From Lactuca virosa (lineage: Eukaryota > Streptophyta > Magnoliopsida > Asterales > Asteraceae), in assembly GCA_928212115.1 (NCBI GenBank), contig CAKMRJ010001112.1, positions 402,950,193 to 403,014,192 of the forward strand: a stretch of DNA of 64,000 bases, given 5' to 3'. Each line of letters starts with the position of its first letter. The first letter of the stretch is position 1. The translations under genes and the position numbers were made by a program. Below, piece after piece: positions 11,237 through 23,591 of the stretch. The notes beneath the pieces were generated by a model. It was not told the origin of the DNA and ran no database searches. It worked only from the letters and a program-made list of their open reading frames with translations.

Positions 11237-12025
11237 CAGTATATTTATATTAAAATGTGAATATTAAATGTTATATTTTTTGTGAATATACAATGATATA
11301 TATTTAGATGCCAACATTACATTGTAAATTCATATGTTAATGTATTCATATTTCAAATCACTAATATATTTACATATAAATATTGCATTGTGTATTGACA
11401 TATCAGTATAACTTTTACCAACTAATATAATTAATTTTTATATATAAGTTAAATGCTTTTTCAAATTGCATGAGTAATTTTGTATATCAAAAAAAAAATA
11501 GTGAGAATGTGACACTCTGTATGTGGTGGGGGTGGTGTGGGGAGGGGAGGAGGAGGAAGAGGAATCAAATAGATCTTGAAAGTTGAAGGCTTTGGGGAAG
11601 GAGAGAATATTCTAAGGACACCAACGATCAAGGGCTAAAATCCAAAGATTAAATGGTAAACAAACTTAAAAGGCAAAAATATGATTAGATTATGATTAAG
11701 GGTTTGCCAGGAAAAGTCAGCCCACAAGTAGACGACTTCCCACATTTCCAAAAATTCACTGCCTTTGTCAGTTCGCTGTCTTTTAACCTAATCTATTTCC
11801 CTTTTAAAATACCCTTTTGCTCATACAAGTAACAAACATGAGATAATAAAAAAAAAACAACTTTTAATAAATATTTAAAAACGTATCAAGTAAAAATTAA
11901 AAGAACTCTAAAAGAGTTTGTAGGCATCATATATGATTAAGGGTTTGCCAGTAAAAATTAAAAGAACTCTAAACCTATCAATACTTCATCACATACTTAC
12001 TGTAAAAAGCATAGGGTCTTCCTTC

Positions 12026-12127
<102 letters not shown>

Positions 12128-12144
12128 GAGAAAAAAAGAAAAAA

Positions 12145-12511
12145 AGTTCAATAGTAAACCATAACTATTGGTTCTCCAAAGAACTAATTTTTTTTCCAAC
12201 TTTTAGAGCTTATTGTTTATCGAAAAAAAAAAAAAAACTAAAAATTTCTAAATTAATAACTTCACATTGTGAATGCTAAAAAATAAATTATATATTATTC
12301 GAATTCACCGTGTGAATTCAGATTCACACTGTGAATCTGCACAGATTCAAAATGTGAATTTGACGATTTTTTTATCGAATTTGATATCATTAGAAAAAAA
12401 ATAAAAAATTATGAATTTCTATATTTTTAATTTTTTTTATATATAAAAAAACAAGCTCTAAATGTTGAAAAAAAATTGGCTCCTTGGTTAATTATGGTTC
12501 TATATTGAACT

Positions 12512-12512
<1 letters not shown>
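12145..12512. mobile_element. foldback element D between TA tracts
   Basis: The left arm (agttcaatagtaaaccataa...ttttagagcttattg) pairs with the right arm read in reverse (agttcaatatagaaccataa...atttagagcttgttt) over about 70 bp. The centre has smaller palindromes of the attcaca/tgtgaat type (12,300-12,360). As with copies A and B, both flanks run into TA tracts. Confidence 0.6.

Positions 12513-12515
<3 letters not shown>

Positions 12516-12570
<55 letters not shown>
12516..12570. repeat. (TA)n microsatellite between foldback D and LINE
   Basis: About twenty-seven TA units. The 3' end of the LINE begins within 60 bp. Confidence 0.95.
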
Positions 12571-12575
<5 letters not shown>

Positions 12576-12626
12576 CGGCAGAGATTTTATAAAAAAAATT
12601 AGCAAGGAGTTAGAAAAAAAGAGTCA

Positions 12627-15600
12627 TCACAACAAATTACAAACTAATAGAGGATTATGAAGCAAATAAGTCCAACTAATTTTAGCTTTTCTACACCTAT
12701 TGGAAATCCAAAAAAAAGTTATATCAATCACTTCATCTAAAATAATAGATTTCCTGGGATAAGCCGTTCCAAAAATTGTGGAGTTACGAAAATTCCATAA
12801 ACACCATAAGGTAGTCAAGATGACAGTGTCAAAGGCTTGTCGTTGCCCTCTTTTTAACGAAAGAGAATCCGACCACAAAAGGAGTTGATCAATAGAGAAA
12901 AAATTAGGAGTTTGGACTCCCCACCAGATTGCAACACAAGTCCATATTTCAATCAACTGATTGCAATGGAGGAAAATGTGATCAATAGATTCAACGGTGC
13001 TGGAACAAACGGGACAAAGAATCGAATCCATAGTAATCCCACAGAGAGAAAGGTTCTCTCTAGTAGGAATACTTCGTAACTGCAATCTCCAAATAAAGAT
13101 ATTCACCTTGATAGGCACCCAGTTATTCCAACGAGTTTCAGGACCCCCCGTATGTAACATGTGACTATCCAAAAAAACTCTAAGCGAAGAAACAGTGTAG
13201 GAATCCGAGTCATCAATAGTCCACCCCAAACGATCTGGAACGGAATGAAGAAGAACCCCCTGCATTAAGGCACTGAAATCAGTCCATTGAGTCTCCTTAA
13301 TACCCCCTCTAGGAGTCCGCCTAAGACAATCAGAGTCCCAACCAAGAAGCACTCTATCTCGAACCGATATAGTTTTATGAGGATCAAGAGCATTAATCCT
13401 ATGAAAAGAATCAGCCAGGGGGTATCCCCCTTCCACACATCGTGCCAGAAAGAAGTCAGATTTCCATCACCAACCCTAATAGGGCTAAAAGGCCTGAGAT
13501 CAAGATCACGATTATTAAGTTGTACCCGCATCCGAATAACACCATTCCAAGGACCAATCGAGCCTCTTCTCTGAGAAAGAGAACTAAAACCACCATCCGG
13601 ACCATAAAGAGCTTTGACAATTTTAACCCATATCAGATCTGGATTATGAAAGAATCTCCAACACCATTTATAGAGCAAGGCCCTATTGAACGAAAAAAGA
13701 CTACCAACACCAAGACCCCCGTCCTTTTTTTGAGCTAAAACCCAATTCCAACGAACCCAGTTCATGCATCTCTCATCTAAGTCAGCGCCCCAAAAGAACT
13801 TGGCTCGAAGAGACTCCAAGGTATTAACAACAGAGATTGGAACCATGAAGATAGACATCAAATAACTACCAAGGCTTCCGAGAACCGATTTGATCAAAGA
13901 GAGACGACCTCTAGACTATAAACATTTCGCTTTCCAACCCGAGAGTTTTGAGCGGAAACGATCAACAACTAGGGACCAAGCAGAAATCTGAGACATATTC
14001 TGACCAACAGGGACTCCAAGGTGAATAAAAGGACAAGTATCAGGAGCACACCCAACCTTACGAGCCGCCACCTCAACTTGAGCAAAAGGAACTCCCACTC
14101 CGATCAATTTACTTTTTTGTAAATTGATTTTAAGACCCGAAGCTAAATAAAAATACCTCAAGATACGAATGAAACAAGAAACATTTTCTGGGTCCCAAGT
14201 AGACATCAGGACAACATCATCAGCATAAAACAAGTGTGAAATGTCGATCCCACTAATAGAAATACCTCGAAACATGCTTGCATTATGAGCTTTCCGTAGA
14301 ACAACATGAAGGCCTTCCATAACCAGAATGAATAAAAAAGGGGATATGGGGTCTCCTTGTCGCAAACCTCTTTGGATTTGAAATTCATCAGTAGGGGACC
14401 CGTTAACAAGAACAGAAGTCCTAGCAGACCAGAGAAGCTCCATGATCCAGGCACACCACAACTTACCAAAGCCCATAATCTGCATTATCTCCAAAAGATA
14501 CTCCCACAAGACCGAGTCAAAAGCCTTCTCAAAATCAACTTTAAAAATCATTAGAGGATTATTCGTAGACTTGCTCCAAGCAACCACCTCATTGAGAAGA
14601 AATGGGCCATCTAAGATTTGTCTGCTTTTAACAAAAGCATACTGCTCCAGACTAATAACAGAACCAATAACCTCCGCCAACCTATTAGCTAAAAGTTTAC
14701 CAATAATTTTGTATTGGCACCCTATTAGACTAATAGGTCTAAAGTCTCTAATATTCTTAGGATCATGAACTTTTGGAATAACCGTAAATAAAGAAGCGTT
14801 GCAACCTTTAGGAACCGAACAATAACTATGAAAAAGTTGAATGAAAGCCACTAAATCATCAGAAATAAGATCCCAAAATCTTTTCAAGAATCCAAAAGAG
14901 AAACCATCCGGCCCAAGAGCCCGATCAGAGCCACAATCCCAAACAGCCCTTTTAATTTCATCACGAGAGAAAGGAGCTTGAAGAAGAAGGACTTGATCAT
15001 CCGTGAGAGTATGGAACAAATTAGGATCAGTAGAAGGGTGTCTTCCTTTTTTCCTCAAGAAAAGATTTTTATAATAGTTATGGAACTCCGTTTTAACTCT
15101 CCCAAGATCATCCACCCAAACACCGTCAATCATGATACCTCTGATAGCGAGGTGACGCCTCTTCCGATTAATAATGCCATGGAAAAAACCAGAGTTCTCA
15201 TCCCCTTCAATGGCCCACTGAACTTTCGCTTTCTGCGCCAAGTCGACTTTAGAGAGATGATCCAAGTCTGTTAATTCTTTAATAGCTGAAACTCTTTGTT
15301 CACGAAGATCAACACTACCCCCATCAAGCATAAGAGAAGCGTCAATCTCTTCAACTTTATCTTGAAGAATTTTCCTTTTACTATCAAACGATCACGAGCA
15401 CTAGAGTTCCATAATCTTAGGTTATATTTAAGAATTTGGAGATTCTTCTTAAAAATAATCCAAGGATTATCATTCAAGTTCCCAATCACATTGGAGTTCC
15501 AATAATTATGAACCACTTCATCAAAACCTTCTAGCTCAAACCAAGAATGGAAAATACGAAAAGGGGACGGACCATAATCCACACGGTGCTCTAATAAAAC

Positions 15601-16188
15601 AATAGGACGATGATCAGGGATATTTTTATCCAGAACCAAGCCCATAATGTGAGGAAAACGCAACATAAGACCTTCGGAGACCAAAAAATGATCAAGCTTT
15701 GAGAACTTAGATCCCCATCTATCACTCCATGTATAACGAGGCCCACCCATAGGAATATCAACGTTCTGCTCAATAACCACACATTCTCCTAAGAAAGAAG
15801 CAATCAAGGTAGAGATTTCATCCCAAAGTTTTCTTTTACAATCGATACTTTGGGGAGCATACACGGAAATTAGTAACACATCCATTCTAGAAACAGCCCA
15901 AATTCCCTCCACCGCCACATACCAATCGGAGATGATAACTTTATTATGAATAAAGATATTTGGGTCCCAGATAACCAAAATACCACCCGAAGCACCACGA
16001 GATGGGGAGAGAGAGTGGGAGAATGCGAGGTTACCTCAGAAAGATCGAACAAGAAAGAGGTCAATTGACTCCTTTTTCGTTTCTTGAATAGCCAAAAAAT
16101 TGATTTTAAATTTCACGCAAAGAGATTTTATCCACACTCGTTTCTCTACAGAACCCGCTCCTTGAATGTTAATAGATAGACAATTCAT
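12627..16188 (-). pseudogene. LINE ORF2, endonuclease-reverse transcriptase
   Basis: The start (MNCLSINIQGAG) is at 16,188. The endonuclease part (16,188-15,500) keeps NIQGAG, QETK and SKLDHFLVS and ends in IPDHRPI. It has a stop after about 50 codons and a deletion at about 15,770 that removed roughly 45 residues, including the catalytic Gly-Asp-Phe-Asn block. The frame shifts near 15,300. The reverse transcriptase (15,330-13,916) keeps FRPISLIG, FEKAFDS, RQGDPISP and YADD. A TAG at about 13,917 interrupts it in frame. A further frameshift lies at about 13,425. The C-terminal part (13,140-12,900) is the zf-RVT region with CPVC and DHIFLHC. It cannot yield an active protein. Confidence 0.9.
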
Positions 16189-16190
16189 AT

Positions 16191-17977
16191 CTAAATTTTT
16201 TTTCTAAATCGCTCCTCTTGAATAGCATTTTTAACATGTTCAGAACAACTATTCATATTAAGACCGATATTTTCTCCCAATGCAATCGTCTTTTTGGATT
16301 CAACCACAATTGAGTCGGTATTAAAAGAGCCTTCTGAGAACACATCATTATTACCATGAATCATATTTGAAAAACCAGGTGGATGAGATAAAGATTCATC
16401 CGTAGATGGTATGCCTGACATGCGAATATATCCTCCTGAAAAACCAACCGGAGCTTGCTTATTTTAAGATACCTGTTCCATTTTTTAGTGACCCAGAGTT
16501 AGCATTATGAGCTGAATGGTTCTCGGAATTCACAGCAGGAGCTGTTGTGAGGTTGGGTGAAAAAACAAGGGTTGTTTGCGATTCTTCAGCAGCAACGATT
16601 GGAACATCAGCAGAAAGCTGAACAGTAGCATCGACAGTTGGGAGGGTGGCAGTTGAGAGGGTGGCAGCCGGTCCAGGGGCAGTAGAAGAATGTGCTTGTG
16701 ATGCAACATGTGAACTGGAAGCACGACAGTCAGCAGTAGAATGATAAAGAACATTTTCTTTTATTAGCTTCCCATTTTGCCCCTAAAGCCCCTCACTATT
16801 ACTTTTATTCTTTTTCCCATTACCCCAACTATTAAAGCCTTTTTGAATATCATTATTGACTTCATCCGCTTTTATTTTTTCAGTTGCATCAAAAATACCG
16901 AACGGATCTGATGAGACTTCTTCATTCCTTTCAGCGTAATGAAGATGTTCATCGTTTTGTTCACTGCCTTGTATTTCACTGTCATCTAGTTCTGGAACAG
17001 GAAAATCATGAACAAAGGTGGAGTCCACCCTGGAGCTTCCTTTACTCTAATCCAGTATGAAGCCTTATTGACACAAACTTTGATTACCTCTGAGATTATA
17101 GATTGAATAGAAGTTAATATGCAGATCCTGTTCTTGTAAATGTCTTCTCCAAGGTCATCATCTAGCTGAGCAATTATTCCCCATCTAGAGAGAATTTTTC
17201 TAAATGACTCTTTACTCCAAGCGGAAAGAGGTAATCCTTCAACATCAACCCACACTAAACGTTCTGGGGGAACGAAGTTTCGATCCCATGCTCTCTTTTC
17301 TGAAATCCAATGATCTATTGCTTTACTACTCAAGAAGTTTTTACATGTATTTTTGGAAGTAAACTCAATCATCACCCACAAACCTCCAACGTATCTTATT
17401 TCAAAAGAGTCAAATCCCTCATCCAAGTAAAGCACCCGGAGATTGGGAAGTGTGGAAAAGTCTCTTGCCTTAACAAGGCATGCTCTTTGTTTTTTTTCAA
17501 CTATGAAGTCCCCAGAAGTAAGTTCGATGATCTCTTCCATGTTTTTATTGTTTTTCATATCATTAGTTGAACCTCGGACCACATTAGCATAAGATTTTAC
17601 CCTGACATCGCGTTGCACTGTTGTAGAGAAAGCAATGGTTTGAGAAATACGAACATTATTTTCTAAGGAACGAGGGAGGGATGCAAATAATTTATATGAT
17701 CCAAATCAAACTTCACGAAGTTGAGTAATCAGGGAGTCATGATTAATAACTCCTGAAAACCTAATGAAACCAAATCGTTTCCCCGATTTTGATAGCTTTT
17801 CAGCAATAAACATACCAACTATGATACCTAGACGATTACACGCTCGACCACATACCCTCTGAATGTCTCCAGTTTTGAACAGAATCCGAAAAATTGGTGA
17901 TAAAAAGAGAGATTATATCTGAACTTACGTGACTTTTTTTGAATCGTTGCTGATACGATGAACCCTGTGGTTTCCAT
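16191..17977 (-). pseudogene. LINE ORF1, RNA-binding gag-like protein
   Basis: The frame probably starts at the ATG at 17,977 (METTGFIV), though an in-frame ATG lies upstream. Near the N-terminus is an RRM: SLFITNF as RNP2 and KRFGFIRF as RNP1, separated by a frameshift at about 17,880. A stop follows at about 17,710. The segment 17,618-16,986 matches the DUF4283 region (RLVWVDVEGLPLSAWSKESF). An acidic stretch (17,030-16,783) and a Ser/Thr/Pro-rich tail follow, with further breaks near 17,000, 16,783 and 16,430, and the last part contains LSHPPGFSN. In L1 elements this protein binds the element RNA. ORF2 begins 3 bp after its stop. Confidence 0.75.
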
Positions 17978-18138
17978 GCACGTTCCTGTTTCTATGACTA
18001 ACAGTCGTCCAAGAGTTGTCCCCCATTGTGTTGAAGACATGAAATCACCAGCGTTTGATCCTGTCGGTGACTGATTGAAGATCGGAGGGTTTGGTGGGGA
18101 CCGAAATCGCCGGAGAATTTTCACTAATTCCCATACAT

Positions 18139-18140
<2 letters not shown>

Positions 18141-18234
<94 letters not shown>

Positions 18235-18255
18235 CAGAGAGAAAAGGGAGAGAGG
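18141..18255. repeat. (TA)n(GA)n microsatellite, left flank of foldback copy B
   Basis: About thirty-seven TA units followed by GA units. It lies between the 5' end of the LINE and foldback copy B. Confidence 0.95.
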
Positions 18256-18257
18256 TA

Positions 18258-18854
18258 GGTTCAAATGTTTGTCACATCTTTTGTGTGTTAGAATGCACCA
18301 ATAAGAATTTAGTAAAAATTAAATTATTATTTTATCAAATAAAGATACATATTAAATGATTTCCATAATTATATGTATATTAAAGGATATCCATAATTAT
18401 AATTCATTTTCTATGGAAACTAATTAAATTCATCATTAATGTCAGCAATAATATTTTTTTGATTTAAATTTGTATCTAGAAGAATGACATTGTATCCTAG
18501 CAGAATGACTAGAATACACTCTCGTTCTTCATATTCCATGCAAATTTATTGTATTTTAGGTGAGTGTGTCCCGAAACAAAACACGAATCTATACATAAAA
18601 ACCTAGATGCGAATCCATTCTAAAAGAATGTTATTGCTGACATTAATGACGAATTTAATTAGTTTCCATAAAAGGAGAATTATAATTATGGATATCATTT
18701 AATATACATATAATTATGGATATGATTTAATATACATAAAATTATGAAATTTATATAATATCTATCTTTATTTAGTTAAATAATTATTTAATTTTACTAA
18801 ATTTCTATTGGTGCATTCTAGCATACAATAAATGTAACAAACACAATAACCTAG

Positions 18855-18856
<2 letters not shown>
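18258..18856. mobile_element. foldback (Micron-like) MITE, copy B
   Basis: This is the second copy of the element at 3,995-4,521, in the same orientation and about 70 bp longer. It begins caaatgtttgtcacatctttt and ends in the reverse of gggctaggttattgtgtttg. Shared inner phrases include actctcgttcttcatattcc and acctagatgcgaat. The extra length comes from repeated atgatttccataattat and ggatatccataattat words near both ends. It is again bounded on both sides by TA/GA microsatellites. Confidence 0.7.

Positions 18857-18950
<94 letters not shown>
18857..18950. repeat. (TA)n(GA)n microsatellite, right flank of foldback copy B
   Basis: About thirty-five TA units and then eleven GA units. The following 720 bp (18,951-19,673) hold AT-rich tgaatat words and a GC-richer non-coding part, with no gene. 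Confidence 0.95.
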
Positions 18951-19673
18951 TTGTAAGTTCCTTTCAGAATGAAGGAAAGGTTGAGAATACCATAATTATT
19001 CTGGCCACACATTTATTTATTGCCGTTCCAACATTTCGATGTACCGACACGAAGAAGAGATGTAATAATCATATGTGAATATAAAATTAAATATATGATT
19101 ATATGAATATTACGTATCAATGTCACCACCTCCCCTCTCGTCCGCCACCACCACCTCTACCATGACCACCACCTTCGTTATTAACAGTCATATATATGAA
19201 TGATCACTAGTGAATAGACATATACAAGTACATCATACATGAATAATCATATGTGAATATACTACGCAATATTTATATATTCATATACTTAATTTTGTAT
19301 TCACATATAAATATTACCTCTCCCGTCGTGTTGGTATGTTGGAGCGTTTAAATGTAGAGGATCCGACTTGAAACATCTATGCTTATTGTTCCTTATGTAG
19401 CTGAAACGAGAGCTATGAATGAGTTAGAAGATTATGTTATAGAAGAACTAAGGGTCAACATTCACACCGAACCGGTTGGAAACATGTTTAGAATTGGAAT
19501 CGATTTACGTGAATCAAGTGGACCGAAACCCGACTGATTAGCCTACACTAGTGCCGGTTCTAGTTTTCTGGTTATTTAGCGGTTAGAACTGGTACTACTT
19601 GTTATGCGGTGGGTACAACTCGATGAATCCATGATCTGATTTGTTCATTTTTGAGTCCCTGTGTTCGCGGTCA

Positions 19674-20183
19674 TGTAACGCAATCAATATGTAACCAAAT
19701 TTGATGTTTATATAATCTAACATCATGTAAAAAGTAAGCTACAAGTTGAAAAAAATCATGTCATTCTAACTTCAAACGAAGGAGTTTTGTAGGTTTTAAA
19801 AATAGCACGGATTGTAACTCAATGTTGAAACAAAGATAATTTAACTTTGATACCATGGGTTCTGAGGCCTGTAACTCAATCAGTATATAACCAAATAAGG
19901 TGTTCATATAGTCTAAATTGATATAAAATAATAAATTATATGTTTAAAAAATTCATATTAAGAAAATAGGACATATTGTAAGTCAATGTTGAAACAAAAA
20001 AAAAATCAACTTTGATACCTTATGTTTCGGGGCCTACAACTTAATGAATATGTAACAAAATACGATGTTTATATAATGTAAAATGAAGTACAAACGGTAA
20101 AACTATATATTGAAAAAACAATCATGCAATTACGACTTTAAACGAAGGAGTTATACATCTTTGAAAAATAAGACCGATTGTAA
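19674..20183 (+). repeat. three-unit tandem array, about 165-196 bp period
   Basis: Units begin at 19,674, 19,870 and about 20,034 with tgtaac.caat.a.tatg or a close variant. Each continues with aaccaaat..g.tgtt.atat and ends with aacgaaggagtt or a run of a's and ctttgatacc. Identity between units looks like 65-75 %. The array is short and old, and has no coding frame. Confidence 0.65.
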
Positions 20184-21740
20184 CGCCTAGGTTTTCACAC
20201 TAGGTACACCCCAATAAAATTGTTTTTTATTAACAAGTTTATAAAACATTTCGATGTACCGTACCATATTGGAATACAAAGAAGTTATCACTAAGAACCG
20301 TACTGACATTAAGTATATGATCTGAGCCGGGTGCTACAACAATCTTGACCTGTAACACAACAATAACAAACACCGTAAGTCATAAGGCTTAGTGAATAAT
20401 GACTACAATAAGATAACAACACATAACATCATTTAATAATTGAACTTATAAACCAACATGTACATCACAATCGATATGCTAATTAAATTTATACTAATTA
20501 GCTATTGTTCTATCTTACTATAAAAGTAATCACATAGAATACTCTCAAACTAACCAGTGTTTCACCACTTTGATAACCACACCTTTGGGGATTCTCCGTC
20601 CAAAGTAAGTGTCTCACATTCATTTTCCAATTCCATAAACCAACTATCACATGAACTCATTTCATCATACTACAACATTCTATCACTTCAAGTATACATA
20701 ATATAACAATATCATAATATATAAAATTCTCATATTCGTGTAACAATACACATCAATAAACATCCATTGTTAGAGTATAGTTACTCACCGGTTAACTAGT
20801 GAAGACTAACTATGATTCCAACCTCAAGCTCTTTACCGCTTTCCAATCCATCACTTGTCCAAACCTATTTGGACTATAGAACTTTTCTAAACTCACCACT
20901 ATATCAACCACAATGATCAATTACTTGATTCACTAAATAAACCCGTTAAAAATTTGTTATCAAACTAATCAAATTTACAATTATAATTACCTAACAACTT
21001 AACATCGTAAGCCATTAGTCCAGTCGGCAAATCTCGGTAAACTAGGGTATATATAACCCTTACTGTTCAAATAAAACATTTAAATATTCATCGGGTTTGT
21101 AATAGCACCATATCACGGAATTCCCGTAACATATATTTGGCCCCATCAAGTCTTATTAATTATCACATAATGTAATCATACAATAAGGGGGTAAAAGGTA
21201 CCTCAATGAATCCCATAACTCAACCCCATATCTCCTGTACAACGGTACATCTCCTCCATTATAATCTCATGAGAATGCTTCCCGAGCAGCATCTATGATC
21301 AAACATGCCAAAATCTCTCAAATGACACTAGAATGCACTATTAATAGTCTGGGCACCACCACGTCGTGGTGGTCAATTGACCACGTTGTGGTCACCAATT
21401 TCTCCGACGAATGCCACGTATCGCCCTCTTCTGCCACGTGTCCCTCATGTTTGACACGTGTCTCGGTGACTTGCCTCATACCATATCATGGTAAGCATAC
21501 CACCACGCCATGGTGAATCAAAATTTGACTGTTGACTTTGACTTCCGTTGATTTTCTCGAAATAACAATGTACTATTATCTCAACTTGAAATGGTCATAA
21601 CTTTCTCATATAGACTCCGTTTTTGATGATCTTTATATCATTGAAATCGTCTTAGAGTTAACTATCGCTTTCTTCCACTAATTGTTATCCATTATTATAT
21701 AATAATACATGTTATGAAAATCATGGTGTTAGACTGATTG
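20184..21740 (-). repeat. antisense Gypsy LTR fragment
   Basis: On the minus strand the sequence contains, in the order seen in the LTR at 36,526-38,743, the phrase gagtctatatgagaaagtta, a CACGT-rich segment (21,355-21,460) and the cactaagcc...acagg module at 20,340-20,395, and it ends near ggcgttaca at 20,184. No internal region adjoins it. The right limit is approximate. The ORF at 21,295-21,516 lies in the CACGT-rich part and is not a gene. Confidence 0.5.
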
Positions 21741-22009
21741 AAAGACAAAGCTAAAACAAAATCTGGGTCAGTCCCGATTATTCACCAGGAATCGGTGGCA
21801 TCGAAATGGTTTGGAATTAGAACCGGAACTGATTAAGCTACATATGAAAAACTGATAATTGTCACATATCCTCAAAATCGATATCGTTCCATGCCGGTCC
21901 AACTTGGTCAAAACACTCATCGCTAAAAAGAACCCATTATGGTTTATCCAACTCCATACCTGCCCATTATAGAGGAGTCAACTATAGGAAATCCCAATTA
22001 AACAAGACC

Positions 22010-22790
22010 AATTATAGATCCATTTTTGTAGGAAGTGGATTATAGTAATGGTCATGATGAATTTGATGATTTTTCTCCATTTGATGTGTTTCATAATGAC
22101 ATTCATAAAGACAAATTTGAAAATGATTACGCACACGGAAGGCCACATACAAATTTAAGATTGAAACCATAAATGAGAGACACGTATGGCTAAAGTCTAA
22201 TTGCCCAACATACAAATTCAAGACTGAAACCATAAATGAGAGATACGTATGGCTAAAGTCTAATTGCCCAACATCTATTACAGATGTTAAGCATCACAAA
22301 CAAGTAATATCCCATAAACTTAGGTTTGTAGTTAACACAATAACTTTTATTGTGTAGTATTATGGATTGTTTCTATGATAGGTTGGAAGACCAACATGGA
22401 AAAGAGTAAAGGGAAATGATGAACCTAACATTCAAGTAGTAAGTTGTCAAGAAGGTTCATGACTGTATCATGTAGCAAATTTCACAACTAGGGGCACAAT
22501 TCAAGAAGTTATAGAGGCCGAGGAGGTCCTACTAAGATTTCAAGTACTGTTGGCCCAAGGGGTCTAGGTCCAAGGCATACCGGTCCAAGGGGTGCTGTTT
22601 TTAGTGGTGCATATGCTAGGGGTGCTGGTTGGAGGGGTACCTTCAAGGGGTGTTGGTATTAGGGGTAAAGGTCCAACGAGTGTTGATTCTAAGGATGGAG
22701 GTCCAATGGTTGCTTATTCTAGGTATTCAGGTTTTAAGGGTATTGGTACTTGGTTTAATTGTTCCAAGGATGGTACTGGTGGTTTAGGGT
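22010..22790 (+). pseudogene. decayed MULE (MuDR-type) transposase fragment
   Basis: Two pieces are recognisable. At 22,145-22,270 a 63-bp tandem duplication encodes YKFKIETINERH, like the FQIKT..H.C zinc-ribbon region near the N-terminus of MULE transposases. At 22,383 GRPTWKRVKGNDEP resembles the GRPKK.R tail motif. After a frameshift, 22,471-22,512 reads as a CCHC zinc knuckle in which two cysteines have become Phe and Tyr and one codon has become a stop. A Gly/Arg-rich tail (RGRGGPTK and on) follows. The catalytic DDE core is missing. The protein would have cut DNA at MULE ends. The short ORF at 22,592 is a shadow of this tail. Confidence 0.5.
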
Positions 22791-23203
22791 GATCAGATGG
22801 TGTTGCATTATGAAGTACGATTTGTGTTGTTATGGTATCTGTTGAATAATGATATATTTTGTTATGGTTTTAGTTGAAAAATACTATCTTTTGCTACGAT
22901 TTTGTTGAACATTGATTTCTTTTGCTAAGGTTTAAATGTAAAGTGATATAATCAGAATTAGTTAGGTTGAAAACAATGTAACAATCTTTTGTTGACTCTA
23001 ATTGCATATCCAAAGAAATGGTGCTCAACTTAAAAAATACCGACGTATCACCGACAAAAAAAATATTTATGTTAAACACATTGATAATTCCCCAACATAC
23101 ATTTATTCTTGAAAAAACATTTTTGGTATATTTGATCATTATTCAGTCAACAATTTCTAACAGCGTAAAAAAACACATTTTCAGTATATTTGATCACTAG
23201 GTG

Positions 23204-23240
23204 TGAGACCCATGTATTACATTAGTTTTTTTTAAAGAAA
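23204..23240 (+). other. Helitron-like 5' terminus (candidate)
   Basis: The sequence tcactaggtgtgagaccc, preceded by A, resembles the TC...CTAG...GACCCGTG start of plant Helitrons. A near copy (taggtgtgagacccgtgg) lies at 25,900. No CTRR-ending hairpin partner was found, so this is only a candidate. Confidence 0.25.
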
Positions 23241-23552
23241 AACTAAATACAAAATTCTAAACATTTGAGAAGTATGAATTTATAAGAAAAGTGAGAAAAT
23301 ATTGAATTATAAAAAGAAAAAACATCATAAATGGTCCCCGTGGTTTCCCAAAATCTGAAGTTTAGTCCCCGTGGTTTAAAAATATCATAGATGGTCCCTG
23401 TGTTTTCAAAACTTTTGACGATTGGTCCTTATTGCTAACTCCGTTAACTTTTGTCCGTTAACTGAAGGGCATTTTCGTCATTTCACTACCACATGGACCA
23501 TTTATGATGTTTTCACTTATTTAAAAAAAATGAAAAAAATGAAAATACTAAG

Positions 23553-23588
<36 letters not shown>
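23553..23588. repeat. (TC)n microsatellite
   Basis: It lies just inside the left inverted end of the 1.6-kb element and mirrors the (GA)n at 24,684-24,703. Confidence 0.95.

Positions 23589-23591
<3 letters not shown>

Larger units (their letters stand above)
12590..18125 (-). mobile_element. L1-type LINE (non-LTR retrotransposon), degenerate
   Basis: Read on the minus strand the order is 5' region, ORF1 with RRM and DUF4283-like part, then ORF2 with endonuclease, reverse transcriptase and a zf-RVT zinc region. This is the plan of plant L1 elements that move by target-primed reverse transcription. At about 5.5 kb it is close to full length. It is dead: ORF1 has at least one stop and two frameshifts, and ORF2 has stops, a frameshift and an endonuclease deletion. 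I see no clear poly-A tail or target duplication. Both sides lie close to TA microsatellites (12,516-12,570 and 18,141-18,215). Confidence 0.9.

Noticed and set aside
13287..15274. Several plus-strand ORFs opposite the LINE
   Set aside because: They are complementary shadows of ORF2; the minus frames carry RT motifs and these do not.
19120..19170. ccaccaccacctctacc patch as a His or Pro-rich gene
   Set aside because: Short simple sequence with stops in every frame nearby.
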